Positions 27,559-34,648 of a stretch of DNA of 64,000 bases are shown piece by piece. The DNA lies in contig NZ_JACHMW010000001.1 of assembly GCF_014205115.1 (NCBI RefSeq), positions 558,001 to 622,000 of the forward strand. The letters run 5' to 3'. How positions within the stretch are numbered: position 1 is the first letter of the stretch; every line of letters begins with the position of its first letter. The notes under the pieces were generated by a model, which was not told where the DNA came from, did no database searches, and saw only the letters and a list, made by a program, of their open reading frames with translations. The translations under genes and the position numbers were made by a program. This stretch comes from Micrococcus endophyticus (GTDB lineage: Bacteria; Actinomycetota; Actinomycetes; Actinomycetales; Micrococcaceae).

Positions 27559-27963
27559 ATGCCTTCACACAGGAATGCACGAGACGCCCCGATGACACGG
27601 AGGGCGTGGCGGCTGCGCATCGTCCTGGCGTCGACGGCCTTCGGGGCGCTGGTCGTCCTGCTGACCGTCGGGCTGTCCGTGGTGCCGGCGTGGGTCATCG
27701 GGGCCCTGCCGGACCCAGCACTGCAGTATCCCGCGGCGGCCGTGCTGGCGGCCGCGGTGGCGTCGGCCGTGCACGGCGTGCTCTCCCTCACCACGACGCC
27801 GACGCCCCAGCCCGTTCCCGACGTCGTCCGGCCCGGACCGTCGACCGGCTGGCGGGAAGGCTCCCGTTTCCCGCACGAAAGCACCCCGGAAGGCTCCCGT
27901 TTCCCGCACGAAAGCGTGGGGGCGGCGGGGGAGGGGACGGGCCGGAGTCAGCGGGCGCGGTAG
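27559..27963 (+). CDS. Small membrane protein with repeat-encoded C-terminus, unknown
   Basis: This 134-residue reading frame has two hydrophobic segments ([22 protein letters not shown] and [19 protein letters not shown]), so it would be a small two-helix membrane protein. Its last ~40 residues come from two inverted copies of the 33-bp repeat and read as 11-residue units containing GSRFPHES. I recognise no family. The start may be the ATG at 27559 or the one at 27592; neither has a strong ribosome-binding site. It overlaps the end of convergent oleD by 16 bp. Composition of the membrane part looks like a real protein; whether the repeat-encoded tail is functional is doubtful. Confidence 0.5.
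   Translation: MPSHRNARDAPMTRRAWRLRIVLASTAFGALVVLLTVGLSVVPAWVIGALPDPALQYPAAAVLAAAVASAVHGVLSLTTTPTPQPVPDVVRPGPSTGWREGSRFPHESTPEGSRFPHESVGAAGEGTGRSQRAR
27856..27921 (-). repeat. Two inverted copies of the 33-bp repeat
   Basis: Units start at 27856 and 27889 with the same 33-bp period; read on the minus strand they contain the core TTTCGTGCGGGAAACGGGAG. They are opposite in orientation to the array at 27418–27506 and lie within the 3' end of the small membrane-protein gene. Confidence 0.9.
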
Positions 27964-29021
27964 TACGCCGCGAGGCGGTGTAGGCCCTCGTCGATGCTCA
28001 CGGACGGGGTCCAGTCGAGCACTTCGCGGGTGCGGCGCTGGTCGAACCAGTGGGCGGTGGAGAGCTGCTCGGCGAGGAACTCGGTGAGCGGGGGCTCGCC
28101 GTCGTCGGAGCCGACGCCGCGCGATCGCAGGCCGAACAGGTCCCGCTCCCAGGCGCGCTCGATCAGGGCCCCGGCCCGGCGGGCGAGGCCGGCGGGCACG
28201 TGGCGCTCGGGCTCCTCGGCGCCGCCGGCGAGGGCGATCTGGCGGACCAGCTCGCCCACGGGGCGCGGCTCGCCGTTGGTCACCACGAGTGCCTCGCCGT
28301 GGTGGTGGTCGGCCGCGGACACGGCGGCCACCACGGCCTCGACGGCGTTGCCCGTGTAGAGCGTGTCGATCAGCGGCGCGCCGGTGCCCAGCACGGGCAT
28401 CCGCCCGGCGCGCGCCCGCTGCACGATGCGGTCGGTGAGCTGCATGTCCCCGGGGCCCCACATCAGGTGGGGGCGCAGCACCATCACGCGGAAGTCGTCC
28501 CGGTTCGCGGCCAGGGCGAGCCGCTCGCCCGCCGCCTTCGTGCGCGCGTACGGTCCGCGCGCGTGCTCGGGGCTGGCGGGGCCGGCGCCCTCGCCCACGA
28601 TCGAGTCGCCCGCGTGGGCCACCGAGGGGGAGGAGATGTGCACGAACCGGCGCACCCCGTGCCGCTGGGCGGCGTGCAGCAGGATGCGGGTGCCCTCCAC
28701 GTTCACGGCCTCGAACTCGTGCTCGGGACCGGAGACGGAGACCTTCGCGGCCACGTGCACCACGGTGTCCACCCCGGCCACGGCGCGCTCGACGGCGGCC
28801 GGGTCGGTGACCGAGCCCTGCACGTCGCGGGCGCCCGCCACGCCGGAGGGCCGGCGCTGCAGCGTCACGACGTCGTTGCCCGCGTCCGCGAGCACCCGGG
28901 CGACGCCGGCGCCGAGCAGGCCCGAGGCCCCGGTCACCAGGACGCGCCGGCTCTCAAGGCGCTCCACGAGCTCGGGCATGCCCGCCTCGTCGAGGCCGAC
29001 GTCGTAGCCGAACCCGCTCAC
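27948..29021 (-). CDS. oleD: OleD: NAD(P)-dependent 2-alkyl-3-ketoacid reductase
   Basis: The 357-residue short-chain-dehydrogenase-fold enzyme reduces the beta-keto acid made by OleA to the beta-hydroxy acid. The nucleotide motif TGASGLLG is at residues 30–37, and the catalytic Tyr158/Lys162 lie in YARTKAAG with the Ser in HISSPSV. The GTG start at 29021 overlaps the oleBC stop (GTGA), so the genes are translationally coupled. An alternative ATG lies 14 codons downstream (MPELVERL). The order oleA–oleBC–oleD is the olefin cluster described for Micrococcus luteus, in which long-chain olefins are made by head-to-head condensation of fatty acyl-CoA. The 3' end overlaps the small convergent gene by 16 bp. 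Confidence 0.93.
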   Translation of the reverse strand: MSGFGYDVGLDEAGMPELVERLESRRVLVTGASGLLGAGVARVLADAGNDVVTLQRRPSGVAGARDVQGSVTDPAAVERAVAGVDTVVHVAAKVSVSGPEHEFEAVNVEGTRILLHAAQRHGVRRFVHISSPSVAHAGDSIVGEGAGPASPEHARGPYARTKAAGERLALAANRDDFRVMVLRPHLMWGPGDMQLTDRIVQRARAGRMPVLGTGAPLIDTLYTGNAVEAVVAAVSAADHHHGEALVVTNGEPRPVGELVRQIALAGGAEEPERHVPAGLARRAGALIERAWERDLFGLRSRGVGSDDGEPPLTEFLAEQLSTAHWFDQRRTREVLDWTPSVSIDEGLHRLAAYYRAR

Positions 29022-31957
29022 AGCGCGCCTGCCCGTCCGCCGGCCAGCACGCCCTCGGCCCAGCGGGCCACGCGGGCCCGGTCGATCTTCGAGTTGTGCC
29101 GGATGTCGGTGGGGATCTCGTCGGCCACCAGAACGGCGGCCACGGGCAGCGGCTCGAGCGCCGCGCGCACGGCGGAGGCCAGGGCGGTGGGGGCCAGGCC
29201 CTGCTTGGGTCGCCCGTCCCGGTGCTGCCCGGCGCGGCGCGCCGGCCGGGTGGCCGGGACCGCGGCCTCCACCACCACGACGACGGCCTGGGTGCCCCGC
29301 GGGCCCACACCCACCACGGCGCTGCGCCGGACGGGGCCGAGCGCGTCCACGGTCTTCTCGGGGCCGCCGGGGCCGAGCGGCCCCTCGGGGGTGGTGATGA
29401 CATGCTGCAGCCGGCCCTCGAGCCAGACGCGCCCCTCGGCGTCGAAGTGGCCGATGTCCGCGGTGCGGTGCCAGACGCGGCCGTCGCGGCGCCACAGGCC
29501 GTCCCGCTTGCTCTGCTGGTCGGTGTGCCAGAGCGCGTCGTACCGGTCCTTCAGGTGCGGGGCGCTCACCACGATCTCGCCGAGCACGCCGTGGCCCTGG
29601 GCGGGGTCGAGGATGAGGTCCTCGGCGGTGCCGTCCTCGAGCAGCGGGGCGATGGCCAGGGACACCGTGGGCAGGGCGGTGCCCACGCACACGCCCTCGT
29701 CGTCGGCGCCGCGCAGCCGCTGCACGGTCTCGCCGTCGATGTCCGTGAGCAGCAGGCCCTCGGTCATGCCCCACGGCGTGTGGACCTCCGCGTTGGGCAT
29801 GAGGTCCCGGACCTGTCGCATCAACTGGGGGTGCACGGGCGCGCCGGCGGAGAGCACGAGGCGCACCGCGTCCAGGGCGTCCCGACGCGCGGCGTCGAGG
29901 CCGTCGGCGGTGGCGACCACGTTGGCCAGCGCGGCGGGGGAGGCGAAGAGCACGGTGGACTGGCCGGCGATCGCGGCGTCCGCCAGGCTCCGCGCGGTCA
30001 GCGTGGCCGGCTTGGTGACGTCCATGTCCGGGGACACGGAGGCGGCGCCGAGGGCCGGGCCGAGCAGCGCGAAGGGCGCGAACCCGGCCAGGAGCGAGCC
30101 GCCGGGCCGGATGCCCAGGGTCCGGGAGATCATCGTCACGAGGCGGCCCAGGCGCTCGTGCGTGTAGACGACGCCCTTGGCCGGCCCCGTGGAGCCGGAG
30201 GTGAACAGGACGGCGGCGTCCGCGGCGAGGGCGGGCTCGGGCAGCGGGCTCCCGTGCTCGTCCACGGGCTCGCCGACGGCCGGGTCCCGATGCCGCTCGA
30301 TCATGGCGTAGATCGAGTCCGAGACGTCGAGCAGCCGCTTCTGGGCTGCGCCGGGCTCGGTGACGGAGATCCGGGTGCCGGGCCAGGACTGGGCGCGGGC
30401 CAGGGTGAGGCCGGGGGTGCGCCCGATGATCCAGCGCGGCCGGGCGGACTTCATGGCACGGGTCATGCCGGCGATGCCGAGGCCCTGGTCGGCCACCACG
30501 GCCACGCCGCCCACGCGCAGCACCGCGTAGAGCGCGGCGGAGAGGTCGCGGCCCGGGGGCACGAGCATGGCGACGCGGTCGCCCGGGCGCATGCCGGCGG
30601 CCCACAGGCCGGTGGCGATCGCCGAGACGGTCTCGTGGAGCTCGCCCCAGCTCACGGCCACGGGGCGGCGGGCACCGCCCACGAGGGACCGGCCGGTCTG
30701 CGCGCCGGCCATGTCCACGAGGGCGGTGTACTCGCGGTGCTCGGAGCCGGGGGCGCCCCAGTCGCGCAGGTGGTCCCACAGGCGGGCGACGTCGTCGCCG
30801 GCGGGCGCGGCGTGCTCGCCCAGGTCCACGTGGAGCCCGTCCTCGTCCGCCGGGGACGCAGCCGACGCGTGCGGCACGGGCCCGGGCAGGCCCGAGCCGG
30901 GGTCGTCCAGCTGCCCGGCGCGCAGCAGCTGGGCCCACTGCAGCAGGGGGGCGGTGACGTCGCGGTCGTCGACCAGCAGGTGGCCGGCTTCCTCGTAGCG
31001 GTGCACGCGCGCCTGGGGCAGGCGGTCGCGCAGGTCGTCGAGGTAGCGGTCCAGGAACACGGGGTCGTCGGCGCCCCACAGGATGAGCGCGGGCGTGCCG
31101 GCCCGGCCGAGCGCGGAGACGCCCTCCCACACGCGCCGCAGCTCGGCGTGGCTGCCGTGCGAGGGCTCGGCGGGGATGTCCGCCACGAAGCCGCCGACGC
31201 CGCCGCGGCGGTCCGCGGTCTCGTAGGGCAGGTGGTAGGCGGCGCGCACGTCCGAGGCCAGGGCGGGCTTGGCCAGGGAGGTGGTCACGGAGATGAACGC
31301 GTCCGTCAGGACGGTGGAGGCGGGCAGCACGGGCCCGGCCAGGGCGGCCTGCAGGGGCGCCGGGATGGGCGCGCCCTCCGGGTGGTGCACCGCCGTGTTG
31401 AGGGTGGCCACGCCGTCCACGAGCTGCGGGTTGCGGCCCGCCCAGCCGAGGGAGACGACGCCGCCCCAGTCGTGGCCGAGGGTGATCAGCGGGTGTCCGG
31501 TCGCCGCGAGGTCCCGCAGGCCGAGCGTCTCCAGCAGGGCGTCGAGGTCGTCGATGCGCGCGCCGAGGGAGCGGTAGGTGTCGCCGTCACGGCCCATCGA
31601 GGCGGCGGCGGGGTGGCCCGGGTGGGCGAGGCGCTCGGAGAAGCCCATGTCCAGCTGGTCCGGGGCCACCACGCGCCACGCGGCCATGCCGCGCCGGGCG
31701 CGGCGGACGGTCTCGACGAGCAGGGAGCGCCACAGCCAGGACCAGGTGGGGTTGCCGTGCACCGCCACGATGGTGCCCACGATCTCGGCGCCGGCGGCCG
31801 CGAGCACGGGGCCCGTGTCCGCCACGTGCAGGGTGCGCACCGTCCCCTCCGGGTCCGCGGCCGAGCGGATCTCCACGAGGCGGGACCACGCCGGGTCCCA
31901 GCCGGGCAGGCGGTCGGCGGGGGGCAGGACGGCGGGGGCGGCGGGGATCTGCGGCAT
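29018..31957 (-). CDS. oleBC: OleBC fusion: beta-lactone decarboxylase + beta-lactone synthetase
   Basis: The 979-residue fusion performs the last two steps of head-to-head olefin synthesis. Residues 1–345 are the OleB alpha/beta-hydrolase, which decarboxylates the beta-lactone to the cis-olefin: HGNPTW forms the oxyanion region, Asp163 in HDWGG is the nucleophile (as in haloalkane dehalogenases) and His326 is in EEAGHLL. Residues ~380–979 are OleC, an AMP-forming ANL-family enzyme that cyclises the beta-hydroxy acid; it has LFTSGSTGPAKGVVYTH at 584–600, TPWGMTEG and the hinge region RTADIGHFD. An AGAGGAG site precedes the ATG. It starts 22 bp after oleA and overlaps oleD. The fusion is typical of Micrococcus-type clusters. 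Confidence 0.95.
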   Translation of the reverse strand: MPQIPAAPAVLPPADRLPGWDPAWSRLVEIRSAADPEGTVRTLHVADTGPVLAAAGAEIVGTIVAVHGNPTWSWLWRSLLVETVRRARRGMAAWRVVAPDQLDMGFSERLAHPGHPAAASMGRDGDTYRSLGARIDDLDALLETLGLRDLAATGHPLITLGHDWGGVVSLGWAGRNPQLVDGVATLNTAVHHPEGAPIPAPLQAALAGPVLPASTVLTDAFISVTTSLAKPALASDVRAAYHLPYETADRRGGVGGFVADIPAEPSHGSHAELRRVWEGVSALGRAGTPALILWGADDPVFLDRYLDDLRDRLPQARVHRYEEAGHLLVDDRDVTAPLLQWAQLLRAGQLDDPGSGLPGPVPHASAASPADEDGLHVDLGEHAAPAGDDVARLWDHLRDWGAPGSEHREYTALVDMAGAQTGRSLVGGARRPVAVSWGELHETVSAIATGLWAAGMRPGDRVAMLVPPGRDLSAALYAVLRVGGVAVVADQGLGIAGMTRAMKSARPRWIIGRTPGLTLARAQSWPGTRISVTEPGAAQKRLLDVSDSIYAMIERHRDPAVGEPVDEHGSPLPEPALAADAAVLFTSGSTGPAKGVVYTHERLGRLVTMISRTLGIRPGGSLLAGFAPFALLGPALGAASVSPDMDVTKPATLTARSLADAAIAGQSTVLFASPAALANVVATADGLDAARRDALDAVRLVLSAGAPVHPQLMRQVRDLMPNAEVHTPWGMTEGLLLTDIDGETVQRLRGADDEGVCVGTALPTVSLAIAPLLEDGTAEDLILDPAQGHGVLGEIVVSAPHLKDRYDALWHTDQQSKRDGLWRRDGRVWHRTADIGHFDAEGRVWLEGRLQHVITTPEGPLGPGGPEKTVDALGPVRRSAVVGVGPRGTQAVVVVVEAAVPATRPARRAGQHRDGRPKQGLAPTALASAVRAALEPLPVAAVLVADEIPTDIRHNSKIDRARVARWAEGVLAGGRAGAL

Positions 31958-31979
31958 GGGTCTCCTCTGGTCCTTCAGT

Positions 31980-33044
31980 TCACCACTGGATCTCGAGCAT
32001 GGCGGTGTTCAGGCCCGAGCCCACGCCCAGGCACACCACCGTGTCCCCGGCGGACAGCTCGTCCATCTCCCGCACGAGGGTGATGGGCAGCGAGGCCGGC
32101 CCGACGTTGCCCAGCACGGGGAACGTCGTCGGGATCCGGTCCAGGGGCAGGCCGGCGGACTCGGAGATCGCGTTGGTGTGGAGCTGGGAGACCTGGTGGG
32201 TGATGAACCGGTCCGCGTCCTTCCACGCCCACTCGGCGGGGGTGTCGTTCCACGCGTCCATGACGAGCTCGAGGCCGTCGTTGAGCAGGGCGGTGGAGTC
32301 CGTGTACATGCCGCGGTGGTCGCCGACGCACAGGTCGTGGTGGTCGGTGCCGGCGCGGGTGATGCCGCGGACGATCCGGTGGGCGTCCGGGTGGTCCTCG
32401 ATGGAGCCGACGACGGCGGCCGCGGCACCGCAGCCCAGGGTGAGGGAGGCGAACTGCTCCATGAAGTTGCCGCGGTTCGTGGTGGAGGCGTGCAGGTTCT
32501 CCACGGTGGCGTCCTGGACCTTGGAGGCGTCCTCGCTGGCGACGACCACGGCGTAGTCCACCTGGCCCGCGTCCACGAGGGTGGAGGCCATCATCAGGCC
32601 GTTGACGAAGCCGAGGCAGGCGTTGGTGATGTCGAAGTTCGTGGCCGAGGTGGGCAGGCCCATCATGTGGTGGATCCGCACGGCCACGGAGGGCTCGAGG
32701 GTCGCCCGGGTCACCGAGGTGTTGATGAGCAGCCCGACGCGCTCGGGACCGATCCCGGCGGCGGCGAGGGCGGCGGTGCCGGCCTGCGCGGCGGCCTCCT
32801 GGAAGTCCTGGGAGGCGTCCCAGTTGCGCCGGGCGCGCACGCCCGCGACGCGCTGCAGCAGGTGGGGCGGGAGCTTGAGCCGCCGGAGCACGTCCGCCAG
32901 CCGCTCGTCGAGGTCGTCCGAGGTCACCTCGAGGGGCGCCTCGACCTCGGTGACCGCCAGGAGGGCGGCGCGGGAGTACTCGTAGCTGGCGTTGCCGGAC
33001 ACGTTCGTCACCAGGACCAATCTGCGGGAGGACGGGGGACTCAC
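31980..33044 (-). CDS. oleA: OleA: thiolase-fold acyl-CoA condensing enzyme
   Basis: The 354-residue thiolase-superfamily enzyme joins two fatty acyl-CoA chains by non-decarboxylative Claisen condensation to give a 2-alkyl-3-keto acid. The nucleophile Cys143 is in ITNACLGF, the catalytic base Glu117 in TLEPSV, and the His283/Asn313 pair in ITHQVSQ and VLGNVG, all closely matching the numbering known for Xanthomonas OleA. A KAS III (FabH) assignment is less likely because of Glu117 and the ole context. The GTG at 33044 lies inside a perfect palindrome, and a TAGAGT -10 element is 21 bp upstream. It is the first gene of the oleA–oleBC–oleD operon. Confidence 0.93.
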   Translation of the reverse strand: MSPPSSRRLVLVTNVSGNASYEYSRAALLAVTEVEAPLEVTSDDLDERLADVLRRLKLPPHLLQRVAGVRARRNWDASQDFQEAAAQAGTAALAAAGIGPERVGLLINTSVTRATLEPSVAVRIHHMMGLPTSATNFDITNACLGFVNGLMMASTLVDAGQVDYAVVVASEDASKVQDATVENLHASTTNRGNFMEQFASLTLGCGAAAAVVGSIEDHPDAHRIVRGITRAGTDHHDLCVGDHRGMYTDSTALLNDGLELVMDAWNDTPAEWAWKDADRFITHQVSQLHTNAISESAGLPLDRIPTTFPVLGNVGPASLPITLVREMDELSAGDTVVCLGVGSGLNTAMLEIQW

Positions 33045-33055
33045 CCCGGGGTGAG
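33040..33055. promoter_or_regulatory. Perfect 16-bp palindrome over the oleA start
   Basis: CTCACCCCGGGGTGAG contains the GTG start codon and lies between the -10 element and the coding region. It could be an operator, or could mask the start codon in the mRNA as a hairpin or by pairing between transcripts. Confidence 0.45.
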
Positions 33056-33065
33056 GCGAGATGTC

Positions 33066-33071
33066 ACTCTA
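33066..33071 (-). promoter_or_regulatory. -10 element of the ole operon
   Basis: TAGAGT on the minus strand ends 21 bp before the oleA GTG and predicts a leader of about 15 nt. The palindrome lies directly downstream. No -35 box is apparent. Confidence 0.4.
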
Positions 33072-33143
33072 TCGGAGCGGTGCGGACGCCCGCCCGGGAT
33101 GGGTGTCGCTCGGCCCGGGGCGAACACGCCCGGGGGCGCCGGC

Positions 33144-34118
33144 TCAGGGCAGGCCGAGCAGGGCGGCCGCGGTGGCCGCCGGCAGGGCGAGGGAGGCCGC
33201 CGCCACGAGCGCCGCCGCCGCGGCGGGCAGGGGCGCCGGCCGGGTGAGCAGCCGCGCGGCCCGGTCTCCGAGGCCCGCGGAGGTCGGCCCGGTCGCGTCG
33301 GCCTGGCCGGCCGGACCGGCGTCGGGGCCCGGGGCGGCCTGCGCGAGGGCCCGGACGAGCACGTCTGCCGGGGCACGGCGCAGGGCGGCGTCGTCGGCGA
33401 GCATCTCGGTCACCTGGACCACGGCCAGGCGCGCGGTCTCGGCGGTGGGCAGCCACGCGCACGCCCGCGCCCACGCGGCGAAGGCCAGGCGCAGCAGGCC
33501 GTGGTGCTGGTCGAGGTGGGCCCGCTCGTGGGCCACGACGGCGTCCAGCTCCTCCGGCGACAGGCGCGCCAGCAGGCCGCTCGAGACGACGGTGAGGGCC
33601 TCCCCTCCGCGCGGGGAGCCGGGCACGCAGTAGGCCAGCGGGTCGTCGACGGGCAGCTCGCGGGCCCCGCGCGCCCCGCCGGGCCACCGGCCCGCGTCGG
33701 CGGGGCCCGTGGCCACGAGCTCGACGGCGTCCCGGTGGCGGGCCCGGGCCCGCAGGGTGCGGACGGCGGTCACGGCCGTGGTGAGCAGCAGGTGCACCGC
33801 GATCCCGGCCCCGGCGCCCACCGCCATCAGGTGCAGGCCGACGGGCAGGCCGGTGGGCCGCGGCGCGGCGGCGGCGTCGCCGGCCAGGTGCGCGGCCAGC
33901 CGGGGCGCCGCCGCCACGAGGCCCTCGCCCCACGGCAGCAGGCCCCACACGAGGGGCGCGCCCAGCAGGGCGAGTCCGCCGGCGAGGGCGACGGCCTGCC
34001 AGGCGAGGGCGGCGAGCACGGGGGAGCGGGCCGGCCACGCGGCGCGCCCGAGCAGCACGGGCACGGGTCCGGCCAGGGCCACGGCGACGACGGCGAGCAG
34101 CAAGACGGGGACGGACAC
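33144..34118 (-). CDS. M56-family membrane metalloprotease (BlaR1/MecR1-like)
   Basis: The 324-residue membrane protein has hydrophobic helices at the N-terminus (VPVLLLAVVAVALAGPVPVLL, LAALAWQAVALAGGLALL), a third near 100–118, the zinc-protease motif VVAHERAHLDQHH (HExxH) in the cytosolic loop, and a C-terminal helix. It is the gluzincin core of BlaR1/MecR1 without the penicillin-binding sensor domain, so the signal it senses is unknown. Such proteases typically inactivate the adjacent BlaI-type repressor. Its gene begins 18 bp after blaI in the same direction. The nearby operator and the cydABDC genes suggest a respiratory or redox signal rather than beta-lactams. Confidence 0.9.
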   Translation of the reverse strand: MSVPVLLLAVVAVALAGPVPVLLGRAAWPARSPVLAALAWQAVALAGGLALLGAPLVWGLLPWGEGLVAAAPRLAAHLAGDAAAAPRPTGLPVGLHLMAVGAGAGIAVHLLLTTAVTAVRTLRARARHRDAVELVATGPADAGRWPGGARGARELPVDDPLAYCVPGSPRGGEALTVVSSGLLARLSPEELDAVVAHERAHLDQHHGLLRLAFAAWARACAWLPTAETARLAVVQVTEMLADDAALRRAPADVLVRALAQAAPGPDAGPAGQADATGPTSAGLGDRAARLLTRPAPLPAAAAALVAAASLALPAATAAALLGLP

Positions 34119-34136
34119 GGTGCCTCGGCGTCCGGG

Positions 34137-34481
34137 TCAGTCCAGCAGGCGGCGCAGGGCGGCGGAGTCGGTCTCCGAGATGCCGCCCACGAAGGCGGCC
34201 AGGACGGTCTCCCGGTCCGGGGCGGAGCCGAGGAGGTCCCGCAGCAGCTCCGCCGTGTGGGCCTCCCGGGTCACGGCGGCGCGGAAGCGGCGGGGGCGGC
34301 CACCCTCGGCGGGGCGCACGCGGCCCTTGGCCGCCAGCCGGGTGAGGGCCGTGTGGACGGTGGTCAGGGCGGGCGGGGCGCCCTTGCGGTGCAGGAGGGT
34401 GCGGACCTCGGCGGCCGTGAGGCCCTCGGCGTGGTCCCAGAGGAGGTCCATCACGGCGCCTTCGAGGCGGGCGCGGGTCAT
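34137..34481 (-). CDS. blaI: BlaI/MecI/CopY-family repressor
   Basis: The 114-residue dimeric winged-helix repressor starts with LEGAVMDLLWDHAEGLTAAEVRTLL, followed by the recognition helix region PPALTTVHTALTRLAAKGRV, the wing and a C-terminal dimerisation helix; this matches BlaI/MecI in both length and pattern. The ATG at 34481 is preceded by AAGGAGG. It is divergent from cydA and co-directional with the M56 protease, its likely inactivator. A 21-bp palindrome with TACA/TGTA half-sites, typical for this family, lies 79 bp upstream in the shared intergenic region. No beta-lactamase gene is nearby. Confidence 0.92.
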   Translation of the reverse strand: MTRARLEGAVMDLLWDHAEGLTAAEVRTLLHRKGAPPALTTVHTALTRLAAKGRVRPAEGGRPRRFRAAVTREAHTAELLRDLLGSAPDRETVLAAFVGGISETDSAALRRLLD

Positions 34482-34516
34482 GGGTCCTCCTTCGTCTCAC
34501 CGGTGCGTGCCCCCCG

Positions 34517-34522
34517 ATCCTA
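34517..34522 (-). promoter_or_regulatory. -10 element of blaI
   Basis: TAGGAT on the minus strand lies 36 bp upstream of the blaI ATG and 38 bp from the BlaI-type palindrome, so repressor bound there could affect both divergent promoters. Confidence 0.4.
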
Positions 34523-34559
34523 GGCCAGGGGCGCCGGCGAGGCCCGTCGCCGTCGGTCG

Positions 34560-34580
34560 TTTTCTACAACGTGTAGAAAA
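34560..34580. promoter_or_regulatory. BlaI-type operator in the blaI–cydA intergenic region
   Basis: Arms TTTTCTACA and TGTAGAAAA are perfect inverted repeats separated by 3 bp. TACA/TGTA half-sites are the hallmark of BlaI/MecI boxes. The site ends 6 bp before the cydA -10 hexamer, so binding would block cydA transcription. Confidence 0.8.
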
Positions 34581-34586
34581 AGTGGC

Positions 34587-34592
34587 TAGGGT
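34587..34592 (+). promoter_or_regulatory. -10 element of cydABDC
   Basis: TAGGGT lies just downstream of the BlaI-type palindrome, which would occupy the -35 region. The implied leader is about 50 nt before the cydA GTG. Confidence 0.5.
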
Positions 34593-34648
34593 GGACGGGA
34601 CCCTCCGGTCCGTCCCCGCCGGAGCCCGCCTCGTCTCAGGAGCCGTCC

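Noticed and set aside
27418-27921. CRISPR-like array
   Set aside because: The repeats are contiguous with a 33-bp period, have no unique spacers, occur in both orientations and have no cas genes nearby.
33144-34481. Beta-lactam resistance locus
   Set aside because: The BlaI/M56 pair is present but the protease lacks a penicillin-binding domain and no beta-lactamase or PBP gene lies nearby; the operator faces cydA.
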